From an uncultured Bacteroidales bacterium (lineage in GTDB: Bacteria > Bacteroidota > Bacteroidia > Bacteroidales > Paludibacteraceae), in NCBI GenBank assembly GCA_900318245.1, contig ONJT01000016.1, forward strand, positions 1 to 48,475: a DNA stretch of 48,475 nucleotides, given 5' to 3'. Both the position numbers and the translations under genes were made by a program. Below, piece after piece: positions 28,575 through 37,955 of the stretch. Below the pieces are notes generated by a model that worked only from the letters and a program-made list of their open reading frames with translations, ran no database searches and had not been told where the DNA came from. The first letter of the stretch is position 1; the number at the start of each line of letters is the position of its first letter.

Positions 28575-30841
28575 ACACAAAAAAGTGGTATAAACCGTTT
28601 TTGCTTTGGTTTTGGGGCCTTTTCTTCGGAGGCATCTTGATCATTTTCCTCGTCATGTGGTTGATCACGCGAGGCGCTTTGGGCTACCTGCCGCCTTTGG
28701 AGGAACTGCAAAACCCGAAGAACACCTTCGCGAGCGAGATTTTCTCGTCGGACATGCAGTCGCTCGGACGCTATTACCGCTACGAGAACCGTGTTGGCGT
28801 GCAGTACACCGACCTCTCGCAGGACTTGATTGATGCGCTCATCGCGACGGAGGACGTGCGTTTCTACGAGCACACCGGTGTGGACTTCAAATCTATGTTC
28901 CGCGCGATTCTCAAACTCGGTCGCGCCGGAGGAGGCTCTACCCTCACCCAGCAGTTAGCGAAGCAACTCTGGTCGCCGCGCGCCAATAACATCCTCGAGC
29001 GCGCCATGCAGAAGCCTATCGAATGGGTCATCGCTACCAAACTGGAGCGTCTCTACTCGAAGGACGAGATACTCCTCATGTACCTCAACCAGTTTGACTT
29101 CCTCTACAATGCCGTAGGCATTCAGTCGGCTTCGCAGGTTTATTTCTCCACGACGCCGAAGGACCTCAAACTCGAGCAGGCAGCGATGCTGGTCGGCATG
29201 TGTAAGAACCCTTCGCTCTATAACCCTGTCCGTCATCCGGAGCGCGCGACGGGCCGCCGCAACACCGTGCTAGGGCAAATGGAGAAATACGGATATATCG
29301 ACGAGGCGACGCGCGACTCGGTAGCCGCCTTGCCGCTGGAACTCAAATATAGTTCGGTCGATCATAAGCAAGGCATGGCGCCGTATCTGCGTGAGTATCT
29401 GCGTGTTACGCTGACCGCCAAAGAACCCAAAGAGAGTAATTATCCCGAGTGGAACAAAGCGCAATACGCCTTGGACAAGCAGCAGTGGGACACTAATCCG
29501 CTATACGGTTTTTGCGAGAAGAACCACAAAGCCGACGGATCGAAATACGATATCTACCAGGACGGTCTGAAGATCTATACCACCATCGACTCGCGCATGC
29601 AGCGCTATGCCGAGGAGGCGGTGAGCGAGCATATGCAAGAGCAGCAGAAATCGTTCTTCCGCGAACTCAAACGCAAGAAGAACGCGCCGTTCTCCAAGCA
29701 ACTGACCCAAGAGGAAGTGGATGGTATCATGAACCGCTCTATGCGTCAAACCGACCGCTATCGGGCGATGCGCAAAGCCGGTTGCACTGCCGACTCGATC
29801 ACCAAAGCCTTTATGACGCCGCGTGAGATGCAGGTCTTCACCTACGACCGCGGAATGGTGGACACCATCCTCTCGCCCTATGACTCCATCAAGTGGCTCA
29901 AGAGTTACCTGCGCTGCGGATTCATGTCCATCGACCCGCACACCGGACATGTCAAAGCCTATGTCGGCGGACCGAATTTCGCGCATTTCCAATACGACAT
30001 GTGTACCAAGGGCAAGCGCCAAGTGGGTTCGACCGTCAAGCCCTACCTCTACACCCTGGCGATGGACGAAGGTATGTGGCCGTGCGAGACTTGGGTCTAC
30101 GACTCTGTCGTAGTCATCCTGCCGAACGGCGACCGCTGGGCGCCGCGTGACACACACGAGAAATACTGGGGTGACACCGTCTCCCTCACCTGGGGACTCA
30201 AAGAGTCGTCCAACTGGATGGCGGCCTACCTGATGACCCTCTTCACGCCGGAACAACTCGTCAAGATGATGCAGTCCTTTGGTATCCAAGGCCAACTCGA
30301 TCCTGTCGTATCGCTCTGTCTCGGTCCGTGCGAGGTAAGCGTCGAAGAGATGGTCGATGCCTATACCACCTTCCCCAACAAGGGTATCCGAACCGAACCG
30401 CTCTACGTCACCCGTATCGAAGATAACAACGGCAATGTCATAGGTACCTTCACGCCGCGAACACACGAGATCATCAGCGAGAGCACCGCCTATAAGATGA
30501 TCTATATGCTCCGCGCGGTGCTCGACCACGGTACCGGTGTGCGCACCCGCTTCAAATACGGCATCACCGCCCCGATGGGAGGAAAAACGGGTACGACGAA
30601 CAATAACTCCGACGGATGGTTCATGTGCTTCACGCCTTCGCTGGTTTGCGGCACGTGGGTCGGCGGCGAAGATCGTGGCATACATTTTGATAATATGGCT
30701 GAGGGACAAGGTGCCTCAATGGCACTGCCTATCTGCGCATTGTTCATGCAGAAAGTGCTGGCGGACCCCGACTTAGGCTACAGCCCCGAAGAGCAGTTCG
30801 ACATCCCCGAGTGGTTTGACCCCAATGAAGGATGCAAGTAA
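28571..30841 (+). CDS. Class A penicillin-binding protein (PBP1A family)
   Basis: A bifunctional cell wall synthase of 756 residues: one N-terminal membrane helix (about 10-35) then periplasmic domains. The glycosyltransferase region (about 60-240) has ATEDVRFYEHTGVD with the catalytic Glu and GGGSTLTQQLAKQL. The transpeptidase has GSTVKPY (SxxK with catalytic Ser), KESSNW (SxN) and GGKTGTTNNNSDGWF (KTG). Between them is the usual Bacteroidales insert with FFRELKRKKNAPFSKQLTQ. The start overlaps hemW (ATGA). One base after its stop begins a seven-unit heptamer array. Confidence 0.95.
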   Translation: MNTKKWYKPFLLWFWGLFFGGILIIFLVMWLITRGALGYLPPLEELQNPKNTFASEIFSSDMQSLGRYYRYENRVGVQYTDLSQDLIDALIATEDVRFYEHTGVDFKSMFRAILKLGRAGGGSTLTQQLAKQLWSPRANNILERAMQKPIEWVIATKLERLYSKDEILLMYLNQFDFLYNAVGIQSASQVYFSTTPKDLKLEQAAMLVGMCKNPSLYNPVRHPERATGRRNTVLGQMEKYGYIDEATRDSVAALPLELKYSSVDHKQGMAPYLREYLRVTLTAKEPKESNYPEWNKAQYALDKQQWDTNPLYGFCEKNHKADGSKYDIYQDGLKIYTTIDSRMQRYAEEAVSEHMQEQQKSFFRELKRKKNAPFSKQLTQEEVDGIMNRSMRQTDRYRAMRKAGCTADSITKAFMTPREMQVFTYDRGMVDTILSPYDSIKWLKSYLRCGFMSIDPHTGHVKAYVGGPNFAHFQYDMCTKGKRQVGSTVKPYLYTLAMDEGMWPCETWVYDSVVVILPNGDRWAPRDTHEKYWGDTVSLTWGLKESSNWMAAYLMTLFTPEQLVKMMQSFGIQGQLDPVVSLCLGPCEVSVEEMVDAYTTFPNKGIRTEPLYVTRIEDNNGNVIGTFTPRTHEIISESTAYKMIYMLRAVLDHGTGVRTRFKYGITAPMGGKTGTTNNNSDGWFMCFTPSLVCGTWVGGEDRGIHFDNMAEGQGASMALPICALFMQKVLADPDLGYSPEEQFDIPEWFDPNEGCK

Positions 30842-30842
30842 A

Positions 30843-30891
30843 GTGAAAGGTGAAAGGTGAAAAGTGAAAGGTGAAAGGTGAAAAGTGAAAG
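30843..30891 (+). repeat. Heptanucleotide tandem array, 7 units (GTGAAAG type)
   Basis: Seven 7-mers read GTGAAAG, GTGAAAG, GTGAAAA, GTGAAAG, GTGAAAG, GTGAAAA, GTGAAAG. The array starts one base after the PBP stop (30839-30841), and the only plausible start of the next gene, GTG 30878, is the first triplet of unit 6. Copy number and start position match the array at 6126-6174, with a different 7-mer. Confidence 0.93.
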
Positions 30892-32857
30892 GATACATAA
30901 TAGATGGAGATGGTTAGGGCTGATGGTCCTTTCAATTTTCAATTTGCAATTTTCAATTTCCTATGCGCAGCTGAACACCGATCGTATCACTGCGATAGGA
31001 CGGAATGCCTTGTATTTCGAGGACTATGTGCTGTCGATTCAGTATTTCAACCAGGTCATCCATCTCAAGCCCTACCTCGCCGAACCCTATTTCTACCGCG
31101 CGATCGCGAAGATCCAACTGGAGGACTACCAAGGCGCCTTGAGGGATTGTAACGCCGCCATCGAGCGCAATCCTTTCTCGCCCGGTTGCTACTATGCCCG
31201 CGGGTATATATACCGCCAGTTGAACCAACTCGACCTGGCGGAAGCGGACTATACGCAGGCGCTGAGTTTCTCGCCGGAGAACCGCACCTATATGATTTTG
31301 CGCGCAGACACGCGTGCGTTGAGGAAGCACTACGACGAAGCCCTGGAGGACATCGACCAACTCTTGCGCCGCGAGCCGCAATCGGCTTCGGGCTGGAGCG
31401 AGCGCGGACGCGTATGTATGCTCAAGGGCGACACCTTATTGGCTTTGGAGGCCTTCTCCGAAGCCGTCAAATACGACAAAGTGAACCCTGCCGCATGGTC
31501 GGCGCTCGGTGTGACCAACCTCATGCTCAATCACGAGGACGAAGCCTATGCCCAACTCACGCAGGCGATCAACCTGGGCTCGAAATGGGCGGGCGACTAT
31601 ATCAACCGCGGCCTACTCCACTACCGCCGCCATAACTACCGCGGCGCATTGGCGGACTATGACCAGGCGGTGAAGATCGCGCCCAACGAAGCCGATTGTT
31701 ACTACAACCGCGGTGTGATGCGCCAGGAGGTGGGTGACTACAACCGCGCCCTGGAGGACTTCAACAAAGCGATCGACCTCGAGCCGGACAAAGTCGAGAT
31801 GCGCTACCAGCGCGCCTTAGTCGAGATGCAACTCAAACAGTGGAAAGAGGTAGTGAAGGACATGGACGCCCTCATCGCGCGCTATCCCTATTTCCTGCCC
31901 AGTTACTACCTCGCGGCGCAAGCCAAGGCGAAGCAAGGCGACCAAGCCGCCGCCTATCGCTATCGTCAGAAAGCGCATGACTTAGAAGAGCGCAAAGATG
32001 CTATTCAGGCGCAGCAGGCGGCGCAACCCAATACCGAGATGGTCATCGCCGACGCCCAGCCGCAGAAGAAAGACTATCGCAAGCAGTTCTCTGCCACAGC
32101 GGCTCAGAACCAGTCCGAGCCGACGGAGGACGAGCAGAAATACGGTTCGCAGACCCGCGGCGCCGTGCAGAAGAAGCACCAGAACATCGTCAACGAGCCC
32201 CAGATCATCCTCAGTTACTACGCACAGGACATGAGTCTCAGGCGCACCAATTACTACCATCCTTTGGTAGATCAACTGAATCGTCAAGGCGTGCTGCCGG
32301 CAGCGATGAAGTTCACCTCACAGGAACTGACGCTCACCGCCGAGATGGTGGACTTCCATTTCTCGGAGATACGGCGCCTCACCCAACTCATCGACCAGTC
32401 GGAGAATATGGCGATCTACCTGGCGCGCGCCATGGAGTTTGCCATCATCAAGGACTATGCGAGTGCCGTCGATGACTGCACGAAAGCCCTTCTGTTGGCG
32501 GATAGCGACACCGAGCCTATCGTCGTCTTCTGCCGCGCCAACTGGCGCTACCGGATGGCCGATCCGGACTATGAACTCATCCTGCGCGACTATGACCAAG
32601 TGCTGCGCCTGCGCCCGGACTTCAGCTTTGCGTACTATAACAAAGCCAACATCCTCTGCGCAACCCGCGAGTACCAAGAGGCTATCAAATACTACAGCCT
32701 GGCGATCGACATCGACGCCGACTTCGCGGAGGCGTACTTCAACCGCGGACTGACGTATATCTATACCGGCGACACCGAGCGAGGCCTGGCGGACCTCAGC
32801 AATGCCGGAGAATTAGGCATTTACCAAGCGTATAATATGATTTCCCGATTCAAATGA
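30878..32857 (+). CDS. Secreted tetratricopeptide-repeat protein
   Basis: The 659-residue protein opens on GTG 30878 inside a heptamer array. A signal peptide (WLGLMVLSIFNLQFSISYAQ) is followed by at least eight TPR units to about residue 365, for example FYRAIAKIQLEDYQGALRDC, YIYRQLNQLDLAEADYTQAL and YNRGVMRQEVGDYNRALEDF. After a charged linker (about 370-420) come more TPRs (DYDQVLRLRPDFSFAYYNKA, YFNRGLTYIYTGDTERGLAD). It is probably a periplasmic or envelope protein-interaction scaffold, with no enzymatic motif. The upstream in-frame TGA excludes an earlier start. It overlaps the next gene by ATGA. Confidence 0.85.
   Translation: MKSERIHNRWRWLGLMVLSIFNLQFSISYAQLNTDRITAIGRNALYFEDYVLSIQYFNQVIHLKPYLAEPYFYRAIAKIQLEDYQGALRDCNAAIERNPFSPGCYYARGYIYRQLNQLDLAEADYTQALSFSPENRTYMILRADTRALRKHYDEALEDIDQLLRREPQSASGWSERGRVCMLKGDTLLALEAFSEAVKYDKVNPAAWSALGVTNLMLNHEDEAYAQLTQAINLGSKWAGDYINRGLLHYRRHNYRGALADYDQAVKIAPNEADCYYNRGVMRQEVGDYNRALEDFNKAIDLEPDKVEMRYQRALVEMQLKQWKEVVKDMDALIARYPYFLPSYYLAAQAKAKQGDQAAAYRYRQKAHDLEERKDAIQAQQAAQPNTEMVIADAQPQKKDYRKQFSATAAQNQSEPTEDEQKYGSQTRGAVQKKHQNIVNEPQIILSYYAQDMSLRRTNYYHPLVDQLNRQGVLPAAMKFTSQELTLTAEMVDFHFSEIRRLTQLIDQSENMAIYLARAMEFAIIKDYASAVDDCTKALLLADSDTEPIVVFCRANWRYRMADPDYELILRDYDQVLRLRPDFSFAYYNKANILCATREYQEAIKYYSLAIDIDADFAEAYFNRGLTYIYTGDTERGLADLSNAGELGIYQAYNMISRFK
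30930..30957 (+). repeat. Heptamer array inside the TPR-protein signal peptide
   Basis: Four in-frame 7-mers (TTTCAAT, TTTCAAT, TTGCAAT, TTTCAAT) encode SIFNLQFSI of the signal peptide hydrophobic core, only 38 bp after the GTGAAAG array. Since 28 bp is not a multiple of three, any unit gain would shift the frame. Confidence 0.85.
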
Positions 32858-33756
32858 CCCGTCTTAAATACATATTCGTCCTTGCGCTTTTAGCCTTCTG
32901 CTGTTCAATGAAGGCGCAGGTCTTGTATGAGATCAGCGGCCGCTCGGTCAAGCAGAAGTCATATATCCTGGCGACGAACCGCCTGGTGAACATGCAGTTC
33001 CTGGATACTATCCCGAACGTCTTCAAGTGCTTCAGCAAGTGCCACAAAGTGGTGACGGAGTTTGCCATGCAGGATTATGAAGCGATAGCGGCCCTCCGTA
33101 AGGCTGCCGTCCTACCCGACTCCGTCAAACTGAGCAATTTCTATAGCGAGACCGAATACGAATATATCGACAACACGCTGCGCATCAACCTCGGTATGGG
33201 CCTGGACCAGCTATGCCGCATGAAGCCCTCCTACCTCACGGAGATGTTCCGAACCGAACTGATGAAGCAGTGGCTCCAATACGACGAGCAGCACTCGATG
33301 GAGTCGTTCTTCGAGTCCGTCGCTGCCGAGCGTGGCATTCCTGTCGTAGGACTCGATAATATCGGCGAGACGATGTATATGCTCTTCGACCGCGAGCCTT
33401 TCTATTGGCAGTGCCAAGAGTTACTCAAAGTTATCGAGTACCCCGAGAACGAAGTCAAGCAGGAGCGCGCCATCCGGGATATGTACCGCAACGGCCGCTT
33501 GTCCGACATCGCCTACCAGGTCGAAGGACCGAATAACAAGACGAGTATCTCCTATTCGGACTACAAGGTCTATTGTCAGCGCAACCAACAATGGGTGAAG
33601 CGCCTGCAACCCTTGCTCGCGCAAGGCGGATGTTTTATCACGCTCAACGCCATCTATCTCGGCGGAGACGAGGGCTTATTGGAGCAATTACGGTCGGCCG
33701 GATATCGCGTGCGACCGGTGAACAGACTATTAAAAATTAACAAAGATAAAGTATGA
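32854..33756 (+). CDS. TraB/GumN-like secreted protein lacking the usual His residues
   Basis: The 300-residue protein has a signal peptide (YIFVLALLAFCCSMKAQ). The layout is that of the TraB/GumN family: a first strand (YEISGRSVKQKSYILATNRLVN), long central helices including GLDQLCRMKPSYLTEMF and ERGIPVVGLDNIGETMYML, and the closing motif GGDEGLLEQLRSAGYRVRPV. In the family the opening G-T-x-H and the late GxxHLxGxxGLL carry His residues; here they read LATNR and LNAIYLGGDEGLL, without His. It may be an inactive relative. It overlaps both neighbours by ATGA. Confidence 0.72.
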   Translation: MTRLKYIFVLALLAFCCSMKAQVLYEISGRSVKQKSYILATNRLVNMQFLDTIPNVFKCFSKCHKVVTEFAMQDYEAIAALRKAAVLPDSVKLSNFYSETEYEYIDNTLRINLGMGLDQLCRMKPSYLTEMFRTELMKQWLQYDEQHSMESFFESVAAERGIPVVGLDNIGETMYMLFDREPFYWQCQELLKVIEYPENEVKQERAIRDMYRNGRLSDIAYQVEGPNNKTSISYSDYKVYCQRNQQWVKRLQPLLAQGGCFITLNAIYLGGDEGLLEQLRSAGYRVRPVNRLLKINKDKV

Positions 33757-34310
33757 AAAAAGTATGTATGTTGTTACTGGCTGTGTTGTCAGTACTTACG
33801 ATGAGTGCCGCTGAGCGCGGTAAGTTTATCCATGTGGACAGTTCTATCAACAAGAATCTCAAGCCGCAGATTGCCTTCTGCCAAGAGCACAAGGGCGGTC
33901 AGGATGTCACCACCCTGCTCGTCAAGACGGTGAACGTCAACGCCTACAACGAGTTCACAGACGCTTCGCGTGTCCTGGTGCGTTTTGCGGATGGCAAGGC
34001 CATTCGTCTCAACCGCGTAGCCGGTTCGGAGGTACAGAAGAACAAGTTCACCAAGAAGAACGGCAATGCCACGATCTCGTATTACGAGACCACTACCTCT
34101 TATGAGGTAGCGCCGGAGGTCATCGAGAAACTCAAAGCCGGCATCGCTATCATCAAAGTGCGCGTGGTCTTCAAGGAGAACGAAGCCAAAGATTATGATA
34201 TCGCCGAAAGCTATCAGGCGAAGATGGCAGCCGATTTGCTCAAGTCTTACCAAGAGGCCGAACTGGCAAATCGCAAGAGTAACACCGACCTGAGTGATGA
34301 GGATTTCTAA
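33753..34310 (+). CDS. Hypothetical secreted protein
   Basis: The 185-residue protein has a signal peptide (MKKVCMLLLAVLSVLTMSAAE), a beta-rich middle (KFIHVDSSINKNLKPQIAF, DVTTLLVKTVNVNAYNEF, SRVLVRFADGKAIRLNRV) and a helical, charged C-terminus (ADLLKSYQEAELANRK). It has no motif I recognise and no lipobox. It lies between the TraB-like and amidase-like genes with overlapping ends, so all are likely translated from one transcript. Confidence 0.7.
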   Translation: MKKVCMLLLAVLSVLTMSAAERGKFIHVDSSINKNLKPQIAFCQEHKGGQDVTTLLVKTVNVNAYNEFTDASRVLVRFADGKAIRLNRVAGSEVQKNKFTKKNGNATISYYETTTSYEVAPEVIEKLKAGIAIIKVRVVFKENEAKDYDIAESYQAKMAADLLKSYQEAELANRKSNTDLSDEDF

Positions 34311-36519
34311 GACGATTTCCAAGTACGTAGTACTTGCGTTTCTGTCTTCTGTACTCTGTACGCCTGCTTACGCCACCATCGGCATGCAGGAACTCGGAGA
34401 CTCGCTGACGGCCTTCACGGGTTTCTCCCGTGTGTGGTCGCCGCCTGTGCGTGTCAAGAATCTGCGCGTGAATGGCCAGAACATCACCGTGCGGACCAAC
34501 ACCACCCTGCACGACGTACGATGGACGCCGCAGAACATCAAAGACCTCAAGCAGCAAGTCAGTCGCTGGGTCTTGGGTCATCCGAACGGCAAAGTGACCA
34601 TCTACACCGGCAAGACGGATATCGACGAACTGGTGACGGATCTCGCCAAAGGGACTATCCCGGCGGGCGAACAGAAAGACCTCACGGAGCGAAATATCGC
34701 GCTCTGGCCGAGTCACGGCTTGTACTACAACGCCGACCGCGGCGAGTGGATATGGCAGCGCGCGACGCTCTGGACCACCGTCGAAGACCTCTATAGCCAG
34801 GAGTACGTCAAGCTCATCCGACGCATGCTCGAGAACGCCGGCGCGACGGTGCATATGCCCCGCGCGGGACTGGAGAACCAAGAGACGGGCGCATCCGGCC
34901 TACCGCGGTGGGCGGAAGGAGCGCGCTATTGGCTCAAAGACAAAGGCGTCGATCCCGCGATATGGGACCTCTACGAAGGCAATGAGTACAAAGACGACAT
35001 GAAATGTCGGCCGCTGTGGGTCAACGAACTCGGCGCGCCGATGGACCTCTGCCTCGCTTTCCATACCGACGGACAGGACAGCGGCGATGACTCCACGATC
35101 ATCGGCACACTCGTCATCTATACCTCCCGCGACGACGATGGCAACCGCGTGCTGAGGGACGGACGAAACCGCGAGAAGACGAATCGTAACTTCGCCGACT
35201 ATATCCAGACCCAGGTGACCAAGGACCTCAAGACGCTCGCACCGGAGTGGACGCGCCGCCAACTCAAAGAAGCGAACTACTGCGAGTCGCGCGTACCCGT
35301 CGTGCCGAGTATCATCCTCGAGCTGCTGAGCCATAAGAACATGGCGGATATGCGCTACGGCCTCGATCCTAAGTTCCGCTTTGCCGCCGCCCGCGCGGTG
35401 TACAAAGGTATCTTACGTTACCTCAACGGCAAGTCCGCCGTCGTGCAACCCTTGCCGGTGGAGCAACTGGCGATCGATGCCAAGGGACTGCTGCGGTGGC
35501 AACCCAAAGAGGATCCGCTCGAGCCCGAAGCCGCTCCGACCTATTACATGGTCTATATCCAACAGAACGAAGGCGAATGGGACGTGCAGCAAGTCAACAA
35601 AGGATGCCAACTCCAGACCTCCCTCCAACCCGGCGTAAGGTATAACTACTACGTCGTGGCGGGCAATGACGGCGGCCTGTCCTTCCCCAGCCCGATGGTC
35701 AGCGCCTATCTAAACAGCGAAAGCGGTCCGAAAGCGCTCATCGTCGACGCCTTCGATGACGTCTACGGTGTCGAGTGGTTTGCGGACTCCACCTATGCCG
35801 GCATCGTGCCGGGCAGTTATGCCTGCGAGGACGGCTTCAGCTGTGCCTATATCGGTGCGCAGTGGGACTACCGCCGTGCGAACGAATGGATCAATGATGA
35901 TAACTGCGGCTGGGGTTCCTGTTACCGCGATCATGCCGGACAGATGACGGTAGGTAACACCCATAACTGGAGCGCGATACATGGCAAAGCCCTTCAGGCG
36001 CTTAAGCTCAGTTATGTCAGCGCGACGGAAGGGTTCGCGCAGATAGACTCTACCTATGCCCTGGTCGATGTGGTATGCGGACGCCAGCGTCAACCGCTTG
36101 CCGACCCTACCCGCGCGCAACTCGCATCTTATATCCGTCAAGGCGGCAAGGTCCTCATGAGCAGCGACCACCTCAGCGCCGTCGATCCCGCATGGCTGCG
36201 CGCGAACTTCCATGCGTCCTATTATGCCAAGCAGGCTACGCGCAGCGGACGTATCGGCATCCTCGGACATCGGTCCTATCAACTGTTCACCGAACCAAAC
36301 GAAGAGCAACTCTTCACCTGCACGTCCGAAGGACTGAATCCCGAGGGAACGGGTGCCAAGCGCACTGCGCTGTACATGGACATGCGTTGCGGCGCCGCGG
36401 TGGGGTATACGAACGCACAAGGAGAACGAACGACCCTCCTGTACGGTTTTCCGCTGGAGGCCGTGCGGAATTTTGAGAGCATTTACAAACACTCGATAGA
36501 GTGGCTATTAGCGAAATGA
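34297..36519 (+). CDS. Secreted amidase/golvesin-like protein (xanthan-lyase annotation group)
   Basis: The 740-residue protein starts at ATG 34297 (a GTG stands directly before it) and has a signal peptide ending near CTPAYA. Residues about 110-370 resemble a zinc amidase_3-type fold: LWPSHGLYYN, a long helix (YVKLIRRMLENAGATVHMPR), LCLAFHTDGQDSGDDS and a late helix with Glu (IILELLSHKNMADMRYGLD). A fibronectin type III-like segment follows (about 385-465), then an FN3/golvesin-like and glutamine-amidotransferase-like C-terminal region (KALIVDAFDDVYG, LASYIRQGGKVLMSSD). Similar proteins are labelled xanthan lyase in Bacteroidales. Cell wall hydrolysis is inferred, not shown. Confidence 0.65.
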   Translation: MRISKTISKYVVLAFLSSVLCTPAYATIGMQELGDSLTAFTGFSRVWSPPVRVKNLRVNGQNITVRTNTTLHDVRWTPQNIKDLKQQVSRWVLGHPNGKVTIYTGKTDIDELVTDLAKGTIPAGEQKDLTERNIALWPSHGLYYNADRGEWIWQRATLWTTVEDLYSQEYVKLIRRMLENAGATVHMPRAGLENQETGASGLPRWAEGARYWLKDKGVDPAIWDLYEGNEYKDDMKCRPLWVNELGAPMDLCLAFHTDGQDSGDDSTIIGTLVIYTSRDDDGNRVLRDGRNREKTNRNFADYIQTQVTKDLKTLAPEWTRRQLKEANYCESRVPVVPSIILELLSHKNMADMRYGLDPKFRFAAARAVYKGILRYLNGKSAVVQPLPVEQLAIDAKGLLRWQPKEDPLEPEAAPTYYMVYIQQNEGEWDVQQVNKGCQLQTSLQPGVRYNYYVVAGNDGGLSFPSPMVSAYLNSESGPKALIVDAFDDVYGVEWFADSTYAGIVPGSYACEDGFSCAYIGAQWDYRRANEWINDDNCGWGSCYRDHAGQMTVGNTHNWSAIHGKALQALKLSYVSATEGFAQIDSTYALVDVVCGRQRQPLADPTRAQLASYIRQGGKVLMSSDHLSAVDPAWLRANFHASYYAKQATRSGRIGILGHRSYQLFTEPNEEQLFTCTSEGLNPEGTGAKRTALYMDMRCGAAVGYTNAQGERTTLLYGFPLEAVRNFESIYKHSIEWLLAK

Positions 36520-37955
36520 AAAAGAAAAACTTACCTATATACGAGCACGTAGAGATCACCGGTGTGGCCGCCGAAGGCAAAGCCCTGGTGCGCATCAACG
36601 ACATCGTCACCTTTGTGCCGAACTGCGTGCCGGGCGATATCGTCGATCTGCAGATCACCAAGAAGAAGCACTCCTTCATGGAGGCGAAAGTGCTGCGCAT
36701 CGTAGAACCGAGCAAAGTCCGCTGTGAGGCGCGATGCAAGCATTTCGGGGTGTGCGGCGGATGCAAGTGGCAGATCCTGCCCTATGCCGAACAACTCAAG
36801 TACAAACAGCAGCAGATCGTCGATAACCTCACCCGCATCGGCAAGATCGAACTGCCCGAGATAAGCCCTATCCTCGGCTCGAAGCATATCTACGAGTACC
36901 GCAACAAACTCGAGTTCACCTGCGCCGACCGCAAGTGGTTCCCTTGGGAAGTCATCGAAGCCGCCGGAGGACTCGATAAGGTGGATAGCACCTACGGACT
37001 GGGCTTCCATATCCCTAACTGCTTCGACAAAGTGCTGGATATCGAGACCTGCCACCTCATGCCTCCTATCAACAACCGCATCCGCAATGCGGTGCGCGAG
37101 TATGCGCGGGCGCACGGCCTCACGTTCTATAACGAACATACACACGAGGGACTGCTCCGCAACCTCATCCTCCGCAATAACCACAAAGGCGAACTCATGC
37201 TCGTCGTCTCGTTCGGACAGAAAGTGAACGAAGCGGCGATGGGGCTTCTGGAGTATTTGCATACCGAATTTCCGGAGATCATCTCGTTGATGTACGTGGA
37301 GAACACGAAGTTCAACGACACCATCGGAGACTTGGACGTCAAGACCTATTTCGGTCAGGACCATATCATGGAATCGATGGAGAACCTGCAGTTCAAAGTG
37401 GGCCCGAAGTCCTTCTACCAGACCAACACCGAGCAAGCCTACGAGCTCTATAAAGTCGCGCGGGAATTTGCCTTCGACCAATTACAAATGACAAATGACA
37501 AATTACCATTAGTCTACGATTTATACACAGGAACGGGCACCATTGCCAATTTCGTCGCCCGTCAGGCCCGCCAGGTCATCGGTATCGAGTATGTGCCGGA
37601 GGCGATTGAGGACGCCAAAGTGAACTCGAAGATTAATGGCATCGAGAACACCCTTTTCTTCGCAGGCGACATGAAGGATATCCTCAACGATGACTTCGTT
37701 GCGCAATACGGTCGGCCGGATGTCATCATCACCGACCCGCCCCGCGCCGGCATGCACGAGGATGTCGTCAACGTCATCCTCAACGCCGCGCCGCAACGCA
37801 TCGTCTATGTCAGCTGTAACCCTGCTACCCAGGCCCGCGACTTAGCGCTGCTCGATGCCAAATACCACGTGACGAAGGTGCAACCCGTGGATATGTTTCC
37901 GCACACCCAGCACGTAGAAAACGTCGTACAACTGGAATTAAAATCTACAATCTAA
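36516..37955 (+). CDS. TrmA/RumA-type 23S rRNA uracil-5-methyltransferase
   Basis: The 479-residue protein starts at ATG 36516 (ATGA overlap with the previous gene). The TRAM-like N-terminus (HVEITGVAAEGKALVRIND) is followed by the iron-sulfur cysteines CEARCKHFGVCGGCKWQ. The methyltransferase domain has FYQTNTEQAYELYKVA, VYDLYTGTGTIANFVARQA for SAM, ITDPPRAGMHEDVV and the catalytic YVSCNPATQARDLALL with its Cys. It transfers methyl to uracil C5 in 23S rRNA; whether it acts at U747, U1939 or elsewhere cannot be decided by eye. A heptamer array interrupts the frame before the SAM motif. Confidence 0.9.
   Translation: MKKKNLPIYEHVEITGVAAEGKALVRINDIVTFVPNCVPGDIVDLQITKKKHSFMEAKVLRIVEPSKVRCEARCKHFGVCGGCKWQILPYAEQLKYKQQQIVDNLTRIGKIELPEISPILGSKHIYEYRNKLEFTCADRKWFPWEVIEAAGGLDKVDSTYGLGFHIPNCFDKVLDIETCHLMPPINNRIRNAVREYARAHGLTFYNEHTHEGLLRNLILRNNHKGELMLVVSFGQKVNEAAMGLLEYLHTEFPEIISLMYVENTKFNDTIGDLDVKTYFGQDHIMESMENLQFKVGPKSFYQTNTEQAYELYKVAREFAFDQLQMTNDKLPLVYDLYTGTGTIANFVARQARQVIGIEYVPEAIEDAKVNSKINGIENTLFFAGDMKDILNDDFVAQYGRPDVIITDPPRAGMHEDVVNVILNAAPQRIVYVSCNPATQARDLALLDAKYHVTKVQPVDMFPHTQHVENVVQLELKSTI
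37484..37504 (+). repeat. Heptamer array inside the rRNA methyltransferase gene
   Basis: Three 7-mers (ACAAATG, ACAAATG, ACAAATT) encode part of QLQMTNDKLPL, immediately before the SAM-binding VYDLYTGTG. The array is 21 bp, a multiple of three, so it fits as an in-frame insertion in a surface loop. Confidence 0.7.
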
